64,000 bases of DNA, taken from contig JAYWGN010000026.1 in the NCBI GenBank assembly GCA_043778255.1, positions 47,479-111,478 of the forward strand, in the 5' to 3' direction. Position numbers and translations under genes: made by a program. Shown one piece after another: positions 1 to 8,746 of this stretch (positions within the stretch are counted from its first letter, which is position 1; every line of letters starts with the position of its first letter). A model generated the notes under the pieces. It did no database searches, had not been told where the DNA came from, and saw nothing but the letters and a program-made list of their open reading frames with translations. This stretch comes from JAYWGN01 sp043778255. GTDB lineage: Bacteria > Bacteroidota > Bacteroidia > Chitinophagales > Chitinophagaceae.

Positions 1-76
1 AATAAGGGAGAGAGAAAATAATTGTTTAAAAATTGTCATAAATTAATAGTGTTGTGCTTATAGGTAGGACGTAATA

Positions 77-883
77 TTATTTGGCAAGGTCGTTATACAA
101 TTGCAAATAATCTGTTAAATCACTTTCGGGGTTAAATGGCAGCACTTTTTTTCCTTTCACTTTTGTAAATGCAGTAGCTAGTTTTTTATCAATATTAGCA
201 GCACCAAATGTAATGGCATCGGCATAAGTAGCTCCTGTGGCATACATTGCATTATTATTATTTTCTTTAAGCGAAGTAATGTTTTTTACAAATTCATTTA
301 TTTCTATTCGCTTCGCAAAATCTTTTTCAAATTTATCGGTAAATGTATTTTCACCTATGGTGTAAATAACTTTGCTATTATTAAACACTGGATCTTTTTT
401 GTAAGCCGTTTTTATAAACATGGGTATAAGTCCAGTCATCCAACCACTACAATGAATAATATCGGGTGGCCAACCAAACTTACGTACTGTTTCTAATGCA
501 CCTTTGCTGTAGAATATGGTACGTAATCCATTATCATCGTACCATTTATCATTATCATCGGTGAAGGGTTGTTTACGTTTAAAAAACTCATCGTTATCTA
601 AAAAATATACTTGTAACCTAGCATTTGGCAAACTTGCCACTTTTATTTGTAAGGGATAATCATCATTATCAATACTTACATTAATACCCGAAAGCCTTAC
701 CACTTCGTGTAATTTGTGGCGACGTTCATTTATGGCAGCAAACCTTGGCATTATGCATCGTACTTCAAAGTTACTTTCGTTCATTTTAACTGCTAGGCGG
801 TTGGCCATTTCAGCAAACTCAGTAAGTTCGAGGTAAGGCGACATTTCATTTGCAATAAATAAAATTCGTGTTTTGGTGGACAT
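77..883 (-). CDS. Truncated GT5 (glycogen/starch synthase-like) protein
   Basis: The 268-residue protein resembles the N-terminal Rossmann half of GT5 glycogen/starch synthases. It opens with ILFIANEMSPYLEL, and residues about 140-154 (PDIIHCSGWMTGLIP) match the GlgA segment PDIVHAHDWHTGLVP. Full GlgA proteins are about 480 residues. The second nucleotide-sugar-binding half is missing here, and the usual K-x-GGL sugar-nucleotide loop is replaced by LTEFAEMANRL. ADP-glucose transfer therefore looks unlikely. From family knowledge, short GT5-like proteins sit beside panC in many Bacteroidota; here the two are divergent, 85 bp apart. The function is unknown. A -7 box lies at 912-919. Confidence 0.8.
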   Translation of the reverse strand: MSTKTRILFIANEMSPYLELTEFAEMANRLAVKMNESNFEVRCIMPRFAAINERRHKLHEVVRLSGINVSIDNDDYPLQIKVASLPNARLQVYFLDNDEFFKRKQPFTDDNDKWYDDNGLRTIFYSKGALETVRKFGWPPDIIHCSGWMTGLIPMFIKTAYKKDPVFNNSKVIYTIGENTFTDKFEKDFAKRIEINEFVKNITSLKENNNNAMYATGATYADAITFGAANIDKKLATAFTKVKGKKVLPFNPESDLTDYLQLYNDLAK

Positions 884-911
884 GTACTATTGTTTTTTTT
901 GGGAAAGATTG

Positions 912-919
912 CAAAGGTA
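912..919 (-). promoter_or_regulatory. -7 promoter element for the GT5-like gene
   Basis: TACCTTTG on the minus strand is an exact fit to the Bacteroidota -7 consensus TAnnTTTG. It leaves a leader of about 22-25 nt before the ATG at 883. No clear -33 TTG is seen. Confidence 0.6.
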
Positions 920-983
920 CAAAAAAAATTACAGATGGTGTTTTGGGTAATATATTAATCAAAAATTTATGTATTTTGCAATT

Positions 984-1847
984 ATGATTATTTGCAACAC
1001 TTTAGAGGAATTAAATACTCAATTGGGTGATTATAAAAAGCTTGTATATACCATTGGCTTTGTACCTACAATGGGTGCATTGCATGCAGGGCATATTAGT
1101 TTAATAAAAGCTGCTGCTTTGCATAATAATGTGGTGGTTTGTAGCCTATTTGTAAACCCTACCCAATTCAACAACCCTGCCGATTATAATAAATACCCCT
1201 CAACGTTAGATAAAGATATTGAATTGTTGCAACAAAATGGGTGTACACTATTATTTGCACCAACGGTGCTAACTATGTACCCCAAAGGGTTACAAGCATT
1301 AGCCACTTACAACTTAGGCTATATAGAAACAGTATACGACGGTGCTTATAGGCCCGGGCATTTTCAAGGTGTGTGTACAGTAGTGCAACGTTTGTTTGAA
1401 ATGGTACAACCCAACACTGCCTACTTTGGGCTTAAAGATTACCAACAATGTATGGTAATAAAAAAATTAGTGCAGCTAATGCAATGGGAACATAAACTAC
1501 ACCTACACTTACAACCTACCTTACGTGAAACCGATGGGTTAGCAATGAGTAGCCGTAACATGAGGCTAACCCAACAGCAACGAAAACAAGCACCTATTAT
1601 ATACCAACAATTGCAATATATAAAAAATAATATTACCGCAAATAATATTGAAATAGTAATAGCAAAAGCAAAACAAGAAATTACTAACGGTGGATTTAAA
1701 ATTGATTATTTGGATATAGCCACTAGCAGTACTTTAGCACCAATTACTAACTGGAATGTAAGCCAGCAAATGGTTTGCCTATTTGCTGGGCTTATAGGTG
1801 AAGTAAGGTTAATAGATAATATTGTGATGGAGTATGTAGTAGCATAA
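984..1847 (+). CDS. panC: Pantothenate synthetase
   Basis: PanC condenses pantoate and beta-alanine with ATP in the cytoplasm, the last step to pantothenate for CoA. Visible family motifs are TMGALHAGH (nucleotide-binding HxGH), SLFVNPTQF, YFGLKDYQQ and the KMSKS-like AMSSRN. Length is normal. An in-frame ATG also exists at 969, but the ATG at 984 (protein starting MIICNTLEEL) fits family N-termini better, so I use 984. No panD (aspartate decarboxylase) follows, although panC and panD are neighbours in many Bacteroidota. The next gene encodes an RDD membrane protein. Confidence 0.95.
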   Translation: MIICNTLEELNTQLGDYKKLVYTIGFVPTMGALHAGHISLIKAAALHNNVVVCSLFVNPTQFNNPADYNKYPSTLDKDIELLQQNGCTLLFAPTVLTMYPKGLQALATYNLGYIETVYDGAYRPGHFQGVCTVVQRLFEMVQPNTAYFGLKDYQQCMVIKKLVQLMQWEHKLHLHLQPTLRETDGLAMSSRNMRLTQQQRKQAPIIYQQLQYIKNNITANNIEIVIAKAKQEITNGGFKIDYLDIATSSTLAPITNWNVSQQMVCLFAGLIGEVRLIDNIVMEYVVA

Positions 1848-1917
1848 ATGCTACTAATGTATTTTTATAAATATTAAAAACACTTGTTTATTATTTTTAT
1901 TTTAACTTGCTATTATA

Positions 1918-2718
1918 ATGGCTACCGTAAAAATAAATACTGCCTATAACGTACCAATTGACTTTGAATTATCGGGGTTAGATCGTCGTTTTTTTGCTTG
2001 GTTAATTGACTTTGGTATTCGGTTTTTTTACCTTTTAATAGTTGGTTACTTTATAAGAAGTATTACGTTTAATGACTCCTTAAGCTACGAAGCTATAGAG
2101 GAACGAAAAATTGTGTATCAGGTATTATTAATGTTACCCTTGTTTTTTTATTTTCTCTTATTTGAAGTTTTTTTTAACGGACAAAGCATTGGTAAAGCCA
2201 TTTTAAAAATAAGAGTGGTGAGTATTGAAGGGTATAAACCTACTGTAATTCAATACTTAACCCGATGGATACTGCGATTAGTTGATTTGGGTTTTATAAG
2301 CCTTGGCGTATTAACGGCTGGCAGTATATACACTAATTGGATTGGTGTATTGTTTATAATACCTAATATAATTGCCATTATAATGCTCGTAAATAGTAAG
2401 GCCGAACAACGGCTTGGCGACATTGTAAGTGGTACAGTAGTTATAAAGCTAAAGCCTACTACAATGCTTAGTGATACTATATTTGAAAATGTAAGCAAAA
2501 CCTACAAAGTAGTATATACCAATGTACTCAAACTTAGTGATAGAGATATAACTATTATAAAAACGGCACTTCAAAATTATGATAAAAGTGGTAACGATAA
2601 TACCCTTTGGCTTATAACCGATAAGCTAAAAACAGTGCTAGATATAACACAAGTAAACGAACCCTATTATATGTTAGAGACGGTACTTAAAGATTATAAT
2701 TACCTTACTTCAAATTAA
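1918..2718 (+). CDS. RDD family membrane protein
   Basis: The 266-residue protein starts with the RDD-type motif LSGLDRRFFAWLIDF and has about three hydrophobic helices at roughly residues 30-50, 65-85 and 125-160. The conserved pattern of an Arg and two Asp in the first helices defines the family, whose substrates are mostly unknown (ion or osmolyte transport is proposed for some members). The polar C-terminal 100 residues, including SDRDITIIKTALQNYD, are probably cytoplasmic. It lies 70 bp after panC on the same strand and converges on a CapA-like gene with a 10-bp gap. Confidence 0.85.
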   Translation: MATVKINTAYNVPIDFELSGLDRRFFAWLIDFGIRFFYLLIVGYFIRSITFNDSLSYEAIEERKIVYQVLLMLPLFFYFLLFEVFFNGQSIGKAILKIRVVSIEGYKPTVIQYLTRWILRLVDLGFISLGVLTAGSIYTNWIGVLFIIPNIIAIIMLVNSKAEQRLGDIVSGTVVIKLKPTTMLSDTIFENVSKTYKVVYTNVLKLSDRDITIIKTALQNYDKSGNDNTLWLITDKLKTVLDITQVNEPYYMLETVLKDYNYLTSN

Positions 2719-2728
2719 AATTTGCTCT

Positions 2729-3835
2729 TTATTTTTTTGTTATTTTACCTTCGGTAAAAAGCAAATTGCCATTGGGAAAATCTTGTTCCGTTAATTGTTT
2801 GATGGTATAGAAAGCATCTTTATTAGTTTGGTCAAGTACGGGGCCACCTTCACCAAACTGCTTGCCACTTACAATTTCAGCTGATACAAAGTCACCTTTT
2901 TGGTTTACTTGCAATTGGAGTAAACTTGCATTGCCACTTGCACCACCTAAGCTAAACTTGCCATAAGTACAAAAGTTACCCAGGCTGTATGCAATAAATT
3001 TATTGTTGTACAACTCCATAGCACGGTTTACATGTGGCCCATGGCCTAATACAATATCAGCACCAGCATCTATCATTTTATGAGCAAAGTCATACACATT
3101 TCCACGGTTTTGCCCATAAAATATTTCTGTTTTTTTAGGCACATGTTGCCTATCAATACCCTCAGCACCACCATGAAAACTAACAATTACAATGTGGCAT
3201 TTTTTCTTTAGTTGCTTAACAATAGCAATAGCATTTGGTATATCATTCATATTAACTGAGCCTTTGTGTGGTGCAAAAGCAGCTAAACCTATTTGTAAGT
3301 TTTTTATTGTAATTGTAGCAGTTGGTTTGGTAATAAAACCTGCATATTGTAATGGTAAAGCTGCTAATACTTCGTTGGTGCTTTTGAGTCCAACATCGCC
3401 AAAATCGGCTACATGGTTGTTGGCAACACTGAGCAAATCAAAACCATTGTCAACAAAATATTGAGCCATGTAAGTAGGTTGCCTAAAGCAATATACTTGC
3501 CCTCCACTACCTTTGGGTGTGCCTCCACTATTTAAAAATACACCCTCAGCATTACCAAATGTAATATCTGCATTTTTTAATATTTCGGTATAGCCTTTCA
3601 GCAAATCTTTACCCTCATTGGGTGGCATATTAATGGTAGTAGGGTAGTTGGTGCCAAACATAATATCACCTACTGCATTTATACTTATAGTATCGGGTAG
3701 TGCTGGTGGTAGCAATGTATCTAATATCTTACTGGTATTAGGTTGTAATAAGTTAGGTGTAGTGGTTGCTGTATTATTTTTGCCTTGGCAAGCAAATAAT
3801 ATAATGGACAAATTGAGTAAGGTAATTAGTTTCAT
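2729..3835 (-). CDS. CapA/PGA-synthesis-like metallophosphoesterase lipoprotein
   Basis: A lipoprotein signal peptide ends at Cys16 (LFAC). The mature part matches the CapA family: AVGDIMFG around residues 54-61, SVANNHVADFGD, VSFHGGAEG, GHGPHVNRAME and YSLGNF. CapA proteins carry a metallophosphoesterase-like fold and take part in poly-gamma-glutamate capsule formation in bacilli. In Bacteroidota most copies are isolated lipoproteins of unknown substrate. No capB or capC lies nearby, so capsule synthesis cannot be inferred. The next gene upstream (3867-5237) is on the same strand, 31 bp away, and also carries a lipobox; the two could be co-transcribed. Confidence 0.85.
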   Translation of the reverse strand: MKLITLLNLSIILFACQGKNNTATTTPNLLQPNTSKILDTLLPPALPDTISINAVGDIMFGTNYPTTINMPPNEGKDLLKGYTEILKNADITFGNAEGVFLNSGGTPKGSGGQVYCFRQPTYMAQYFVDNGFDLLSVANNHVADFGDVGLKSTNEVLAALPLQYAGFITKPTATITIKNLQIGLAAFAPHKGSVNMNDIPNAIAIVKQLKKKCHIVIVSFHGGAEGIDRQHVPKKTEIFYGQNRGNVYDFAHKMIDAGADIVLGHGPHVNRAMELYNNKFIAYSLGNFCTYGKFSLGGASGNASLLQLQVNQKGDFVSAEIVSGKQFGEGGPVLDQTNKDAFYTIKQLTEQDFPNGNLLFTEGKITKK

Positions 3836-3866
3836 TAGTGGTTATATTAGGGGTAATTTAAATAGT

Positions 3867-5237
3867 TTAGTAAGGTGTAGTTTTATCAGTATCGTTTTCT
3901 ATTTTTAACCGTTTAGGTTTAAGCATTTTTAAGCTATCTTTTATTAGTTGTAAGCTGTCTTTTTTGTACAAGTTATACTTTACCAATTTCATACTATCGG
4001 CTCTAAGTTTAAGTAGTAGCATACTATTTATTTCCGCATTTTTTGCTGTGTCTTTACCTTCTTCGGCTTCGTACTCAAATGGGTAATCGCCAAATAAATA
4101 AGCCATTTGCATAGTGCCATAATTAGCTTTATTATATTTGTTGCCTAGGCAAATAATAGTTGCACTATCCTGCAATAAACGTATAAATGCATTGTTGTTG
4201 CCATGCCACCAACCGTTGTGAAATATTATTTTTTTACCATTTACAAAATTGAGCATACGCCAACCTAAGCCATAGTTTTTAATACCAGGCTTTTCATTAC
4301 TATAGGGTATAAATGCCAAGGCTTTTGTAGCATCGGTTAGTAAGGCATTGCTGTACCAAGCCTGATCCCATTTGTACAAATCTTTTACAGTACTGTAAAT
4401 GTTTTTGTCGCCATATACACCATCTAAGTTTTCCCATTTTATTTTATTGCCTCGCCAATCATAACTAGGAATAGCTGTGGCAGTATCTTTGAGGGTAAAT
4501 ACGTAAGTATCGTTCATTTGCAGTGGAGCAAATATTTGTTGGTACATAAATTTGGGGTACGGCAATCCACTTGCTTTTTCTATTACCAAAGCTAGCATTG
4601 CATAGTTGGTATTGCAGTAATTAAATTTAGTATCGGGTGCAAAATTTAAGGGCGGTTTTATAGTTGCTAATTGATTAAGCACATCTGTATTGGTGGCTAA
4701 TGCAGTACTATGCCAACCCCAGTTTACAAGGTTGTGTACATAGTTAGCCAAGCCTGCACGGTGGCTCAGCAACATTTTAATAGTAATAGTAGGGTAGGGG
4801 AAAGTAGGTAAATATTTTACCACATAATCATCAATACTAAGTTTGCCTTGCTGTTGCAATAGCAGTATAGCTGCTGCTGTAAAGGTTTTGCTTACCGATG
4901 CTAAGTGTAAGGCACTATGTTCATTCATTGGTTGACTAGTTGTAGCATTTAGCCTTTCAGTACCATTATAACTTTCGTAAAGTATTACCCCATTTTTGGC
5001 AATTAAAAATTGCCCGTTCAAATTTTTGCTCAGTATATTTTTATAATAATCATCAATTAACGAACTCCAATTAGTAGCAACGGCATTAGGTAATATACTG
5101 TAAGATATATTAATGGGAATAATGGTAGGCACAAATTCGGTAGTTGTAGCACTTGTGGCAGCTTTCTGTTTGCATGACAATGTAAAGTTGCATATTAAAA
5201 CAATACTAATTAGTAAAAGCAGTTTGGTAAAAGGCAT
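3867..5237 (-). CDS. Class C beta-lactamase-fold serine hydrolase lipoprotein
   Basis: The protein has 456 residues with a lipobox at Cys22 (LSC). The beta-lactamase/transpeptidase-like catalytic signature is present: SxxK at Ser114-Val-Ser-Lys117, a YxN-type motif in FNYCNTNY, and a third motif HNGWWHG near residue 345. Such envelope hydrolases act as D-amino-acid peptidases or esterases, and true beta-lactam hydrolysis cannot be claimed. The C-terminal 60 residues are lysine-rich and charged (LRADSMKLVKYNLYKKDSLQ). It lies upstream of the CapA-like lipoprotein and diverges from serA. Confidence 0.88.
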   Translation of the reverse strand: MPFTKLLLLISIVLICNFTLSCKQKAATSATTTEFVPTIIPINISYSILPNAVATNWSSLIDDYYKNILSKNLNGQFLIAKNGVILYESYNGTERLNATTSQPMNEHSALHLASVSKTFTAAAILLLQQQGKLSIDDYVVKYLPTFPYPTITIKMLLSHRAGLANYVHNLVNWGWHSTALATNTDVLNQLATIKPPLNFAPDTKFNYCNTNYAMLALVIEKASGLPYPKFMYQQIFAPLQMNDTYVFTLKDTATAIPSYDWRGNKIKWENLDGVYGDKNIYSTVKDLYKWDQAWYSNALLTDATKALAFIPYSNEKPGIKNYGLGWRMLNFVNGKKIIFHNGWWHGNNNAFIRLLQDSATIICLGNKYNKANYGTMQMAYLFGDYPFEYEAEEGKDTAKNAEINSMLLLKLRADSMKLVKYNLYKKDSLQLIKDSLKMLKPKRLKIENDTDKTTPY

Positions 5238-5279
5238 AGTTGATATTATAAAAAAACGAACGAATTAAATACTACAAAG

Positions 5280-5287
5280 TATCTTTG
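5280..5287 (+). promoter_or_regulatory. -7 promoter element for serA
   Basis: TATCTTTG exactly fits TAnnTTTG and lies 27 bp before the serA ATG, giving a leader of about 23 nt. Confidence 0.6.
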
Positions 5288-5314
5288 AGGCTGTAAATAT
5301 AACAAAAACTGTGT

Positions 5315-6541
5315 ATGCAAACAAGTTACCCTAAAGAGAAAATAAAAATATTGCTATTAGAAAATGTGAGTAATGTAGCCGTACAAAAATTTGAAGCAGA
5401 AGGCTATACCAATATTAAAAAGTTGAACGGTGCTGTAAGTGAGGCTGAACTTATAGCTGCTATTAAAGATGTACATATACTTGGCATACGTAGCAAAACC
5501 TTAGTAACCAAAGCCGTATTAAAAGAAGCAAAAAAGCTGCAAGCAATTGGTTGTTTTTGTATTGGCATTAACCAAGTAGCTATAGATGAAGCCACTCATA
5601 ATGGTGTGGCAGTATTTAATGCACCCTACAGTAATACCCGTAGTGTAGCAGAGTTGGTAATAGGTGCTGCCATAATGCTAATACGAAAAATACCCGAAAA
5701 AAATGCTGCAGCACATAATGGGATATGGCTTAAAGATGCTACCGGTTCGTATGAGTTGCGGGGCAAAACAATAGGTATAATTGGCTATGGTAACATTGGT
5801 AGCCAAGTAAGTGTATTGGCTGAGGCCTTGGGTATGAAAGTACTGTTTTATGATATAGAAACTAAAATGCCATTGGGTAATGCAACCGATAGTAAAGTAT
5901 TAAAAACCTTACTACAACAAGCCGATATTGTAACCCTACATGTACCCGAAATAAATAGTACTAATAATTTAATAAATAAAAATAACCTTAAATTTTTTAA
6001 AAAGGAAGCCATACTAATTAACTACTCAAGGGGAACAGTGGTGGACTTAAAAGCTTTGCACCAAGCACTTGTAGCCAATACCTTAGGCGGGGCTGCTATT
6101 GACGTGTTTCCTATAGAACCCGAAAAAAATGGAGAAGCTTTTACTACACCATTACAAGGTTTGCCCAATGTATTGCTTACGCCACATATAGGCGGTAGTA
6201 CACAAGAGGCTCAGCATAATATTGGTGAAGATGTGAGTACCAAATTATTTAATTACATAGAAAAAGGATTGACTTATGGCAGCCACACCGTACCAGCATT
6301 GAGTTTGCCGTTGCAAGAAGCCACTCACCGCATATTGCATATACATAAAAATGTGCCGGGTGTACTTGGGCAAATAAATACTACACTCAGTAAAAATAAT
6401 GTAAATATTGTAGGGCAGTACCTAAAAACGAATGAAGCAATTGGTTATGTAGTACTTGATGTTGATAAAAAATTAAGTGCCAAAGCCATTGAATTATTAC
6501 GAGAAATAAAAGAGACGATAAAAGTTAGGGTGTTGTATTAA
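5315..6541 (+). CDS. serA: D-3-phosphoglycerate dehydrogenase with ACT domain
   Basis: SerA oxidises 3-phosphoglycerate to phosphohydroxypyruvate, the first step of serine synthesis. The 408 residues match the E. coli-type enzyme (410). Features in order: N-terminal 2-hydroxyacid dehydrogenase half; NAD-binding G157-Y-G-N-I-G162; LINYSRGTVVD and TPHIGGSTQEA near the active-site Arg/His; and an ACT domain from about residue 335 (HIHKNVPGVLGQINTTL). The ACT domain implies allosteric control by serine, which is known for the family rather than shown here. The gene stands alone, with a -7 box upstream. Confidence 0.96.
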   Translation: MQTSYPKEKIKILLLENVSNVAVQKFEAEGYTNIKKLNGAVSEAELIAAIKDVHILGIRSKTLVTKAVLKEAKKLQAIGCFCIGINQVAIDEATHNGVAVFNAPYSNTRSVAELVIGAAIMLIRKIPEKNAAAHNGIWLKDATGSYELRGKTIGIIGYGNIGSQVSVLAEALGMKVLFYDIETKMPLGNATDSKVLKTLLQQADIVTLHVPEINSTNNLINKNNLKFFKKEAILINYSRGTVVDLKALHQALVANTLGGAAIDVFPIEPEKNGEAFTTPLQGLPNVLLTPHIGGSTQEAQHNIGEDVSTKLFNYIEKGLTYGSHTVPALSLPLQEATHRILHIHKNVPGVLGQINTTLSKNNVNIVGQYLKTNEAIGYVVLDVDKKLSAKAIELLREIKETIKVRVLY

Positions 6542-6575
6542 GTTAGAAATAGATGAAGCATAAAGCATGGGTTAA

Positions 6576-8234
6576 CTAAAAACTATAGTTTATACTCAAA
6601 CTCACCCCAGCACTTTGTGGTACAAACCTACATACACCACCTAAGCAAACCAAACCTCCACGTTGCCGCCCATAATTGGCTTGAAGCCTTAGTGCATTTA
6701 CCTTGTAGGCAATACCTGCATTATAAAAGTGTAGTTTTTGGTTAGTATTTGTATTTCCATAATTGTACAAATCGGTTATATAAAATGTATAACGGCTACC
6801 ATAATTATACTCTAATAATGCTGCTGCCCAATTTCTATTTTCGCCATTAGCCCATTGGTGTTGCAGCTCTTGCCTTATCGAATTTCCTTTTTTTAGTTTT
6901 ATAATATTTTCTACAACTACAGTATTTGCAGCAACTGTTCCTACTGTTTCGGCAACATACTTTGCATTATAGTATTGGTTAAGGTAGGTAAGTATTGTGG
7001 TTAATTTTGGGGTCCATTTTTTTCTAACCTCTGTACCTAGCTCACTATAATACTTAACGCCAAATGCTGCTAAGTTGGCTTTATACTTACGTTCGGCAGC
7101 AATGTAGGTACCTTGCAATCCGTGGTATTGTGCAAAGTTGAGGGTAAGTGTAGTCCCTAATTTTCCACCTAATTTCGATTTTGGCTTTAGCTGATATACG
7201 GCTTCCACCTGTCCGCCAATTTCGCCAGCTTTGTTACGGTCGGGCTCAAAGCCAATATTGGGTTGTGCAGCATATACATATATATTGGTGAGGCTATAAT
7301 CGTACTGTTTGGTAAGCGAAGGAGTGTAATTTACTATACCTTGGTTATATATATTGCCCATATAATTACGTTGGCTATATATACCAAAATTTTCTAACCG
7401 CCTAAAGTTGCCACTTATACCAAACCCTTTTTTAGAGTACGATGCATTGAGTAAATAAGCATCACCATCAAACTGAAATTGGGGTTTTATGTTGCCAAAC
7501 TCTACCAATGCATCTGCCGATTTAAAAGCATATTCTACATCGGCTTGGAAAGCTCCTAACTGCATACTTGCCCTTGCCGAAGTTAAATAAGTATTGGCTT
7601 TTACTGCATTTATTATACTTGGGTTATTTCTATTTACAATACTGCCACCAATAGTGTATTGGGCTTTTTTTGCTTTTAGTAATTGTGTTATATTAGCTTC
7701 GGCATTTACCCCAAATATGCTACCATCGGCTACTTGAAAGCCTAACCCATTACGTTGCTTGCCATACAAAGCAGTTAGTTCAATATTATTAGTTGGGTGG
7801 TACTTTACTTTAGCACCTACTATGGAGTTGGCTATACCAAGTTGCCTATCTTCCCAGCTACGGAGTACTAATCCACTACCAAACTGTTCGTAAAAATGAC
7901 CTACTGTTACATCAATACCAACAGTATCATTTTTATAATTGGCATAGTAAGTGGCTAAGTTTGCTCCTTTAAATGTGGGTGCATAGTTAAGTATAGCTTT
8001 GCTTTGGTATGCCTCGGCTTGTAAGCCAAATGTAAATTTTTTGGCTGCATAATCTAACCTAAGGTAATTGTTAGATCGTACTTTATTTTTAGCTTCAATA
8101 GGGTCTAATTTTATTTTTGCATCATTAGTGTACCATACAATATTGCTTTCCAACCCACCGCTAAGCTGTGCTAGTACAGTGTTACAAGCTATAAGTAAAG
8201 CAATACTAACAATTGTATTTTTTGTAAAATGCAT
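6576..8234 (-). CDS. DUF6029-like outer-membrane protein
   Basis: The 552-residue protein has a signal peptide (about residues 1-22) and many alternating beta-strand-like segments ending in SINYSF, an aromatic-terminated C-terminus typical of outer-membrane barrels. It contains GVDVTVGHFYEQFGSGLVLRSWEDRQLG-type segments that I associate with the DUF6029 family, and its place directly after Omp28 and TlpA-like genes supports that assignment. Its start codon overlaps the TlpA stop by one base (TAATG), so translation is coupled. The stop is TAG. Function is unknown; a role in an envelope thiol or redox pathway is inferred from neighbours only. Confidence 0.7.
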   Translation of the reverse strand: MHFTKNTIVSIALLIACNTVLAQLSGGLESNIVWYTNDAKIKLDPIEAKNKVRSNNYLRLDYAAKKFTFGLQAEAYQSKAILNYAPTFKGANLATYYANYKNDTVGIDVTVGHFYEQFGSGLVLRSWEDRQLGIANSIVGAKVKYHPTNNIELTALYGKQRNGLGFQVADGSIFGVNAEANITQLLKAKKAQYTIGGSIVNRNNPSIINAVKANTYLTSARASMQLGAFQADVEYAFKSADALVEFGNIKPQFQFDGDAYLLNASYSKKGFGISGNFRRLENFGIYSQRNYMGNIYNQGIVNYTPSLTKQYDYSLTNIYVYAAQPNIGFEPDRNKAGEIGGQVEAVYQLKPKSKLGGKLGTTLTLNFAQYHGLQGTYIAAERKYKANLAAFGVKYYSELGTEVRKKWTPKLTTILTYLNQYYNAKYVAETVGTVAANTVVVENIIKLKKGNSIRQELQHQWANGENRNWAAALLEYNYGSRYTFYITDLYNYGNTNTNQKLHFYNAGIAYKVNALRLQANYGRQRGGLVCLGGVCRFVPQSAGVSLSINYSF

Positions 8235-8746
8235 TATTGAGTTGCTTTATTTAATACCAACAACAATTCATCTTCATCGCCAGCTACATAGCCTGAATGT
8301 TTGTATATAATTTCGCCATTTTGTATTACTAACAGGTAAGGTATATTGGCAAAATTATACTGCCGCTTAAGGTCCTGATTTTTATCTAATAGGGTTGTAA
8401 ACGACCAACCTTTTCCATTTATTAAGGGTAGTACTTTTTTGGTGGTTCTGCTATCATCTTCAGATATTGCATAAATGTGAAAAGCTGTATCATTTTTTAA
8501 GGTACTTAATTTGTCGTTAAGGTTGGTTAACTCGTTTATACAAGGGCCACACCAAGTAGCCCAAAATACTAATACTACAGGTTTCTTATTGGGCATATAA
8601 AATGCCGAAGTATTAAACATTTTGCCGTAGGCATCAGTAATATTAATGGCTACCTTTTGTTGGGCTTGTAAGCTACAACTAGCTACTACAGCCCAACAGG
8701 CTACTACATATTTGGTAAGCATATTGTAAGGCTTATATATTTTCAA
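8234..8746 (-). CDS. TlpA-like thioredoxin-fold protein
   Basis: The 170-residue exported thioredoxin-like protein carries the CxxC active site C66-G-P-C69 in FWATWCGPCINELTNL and the cis-Pro region NIPYLLVIQNG. An internal ATG at codon 9 (MLTKYVV) would give a cleaner signal peptide than the first ATG. It overlaps the upstream Omp28-like gene by 14 bp and shares TAATG with the next gene, so all three are translationally coupled. Periplasmic disulfide reduction or exchange is the likely activity from the family; the partner is unknown. Confidence 0.88.
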   Translation of the reverse strand: MKIYKPYNMLTKYVVACWAVVASCSLQAQQKVAINITDAYGKMFNTSAFYMPNKKPVVLVFWATWCGPCINELTNLNDKLSTLKNDTAFHIYAISEDDSRTTKKVLPLINGKGWSFTTLLDKNQDLKRQYNFANIPYLLVIQNGEIIYKHSGYVAGDEDELLLVLNKATQ

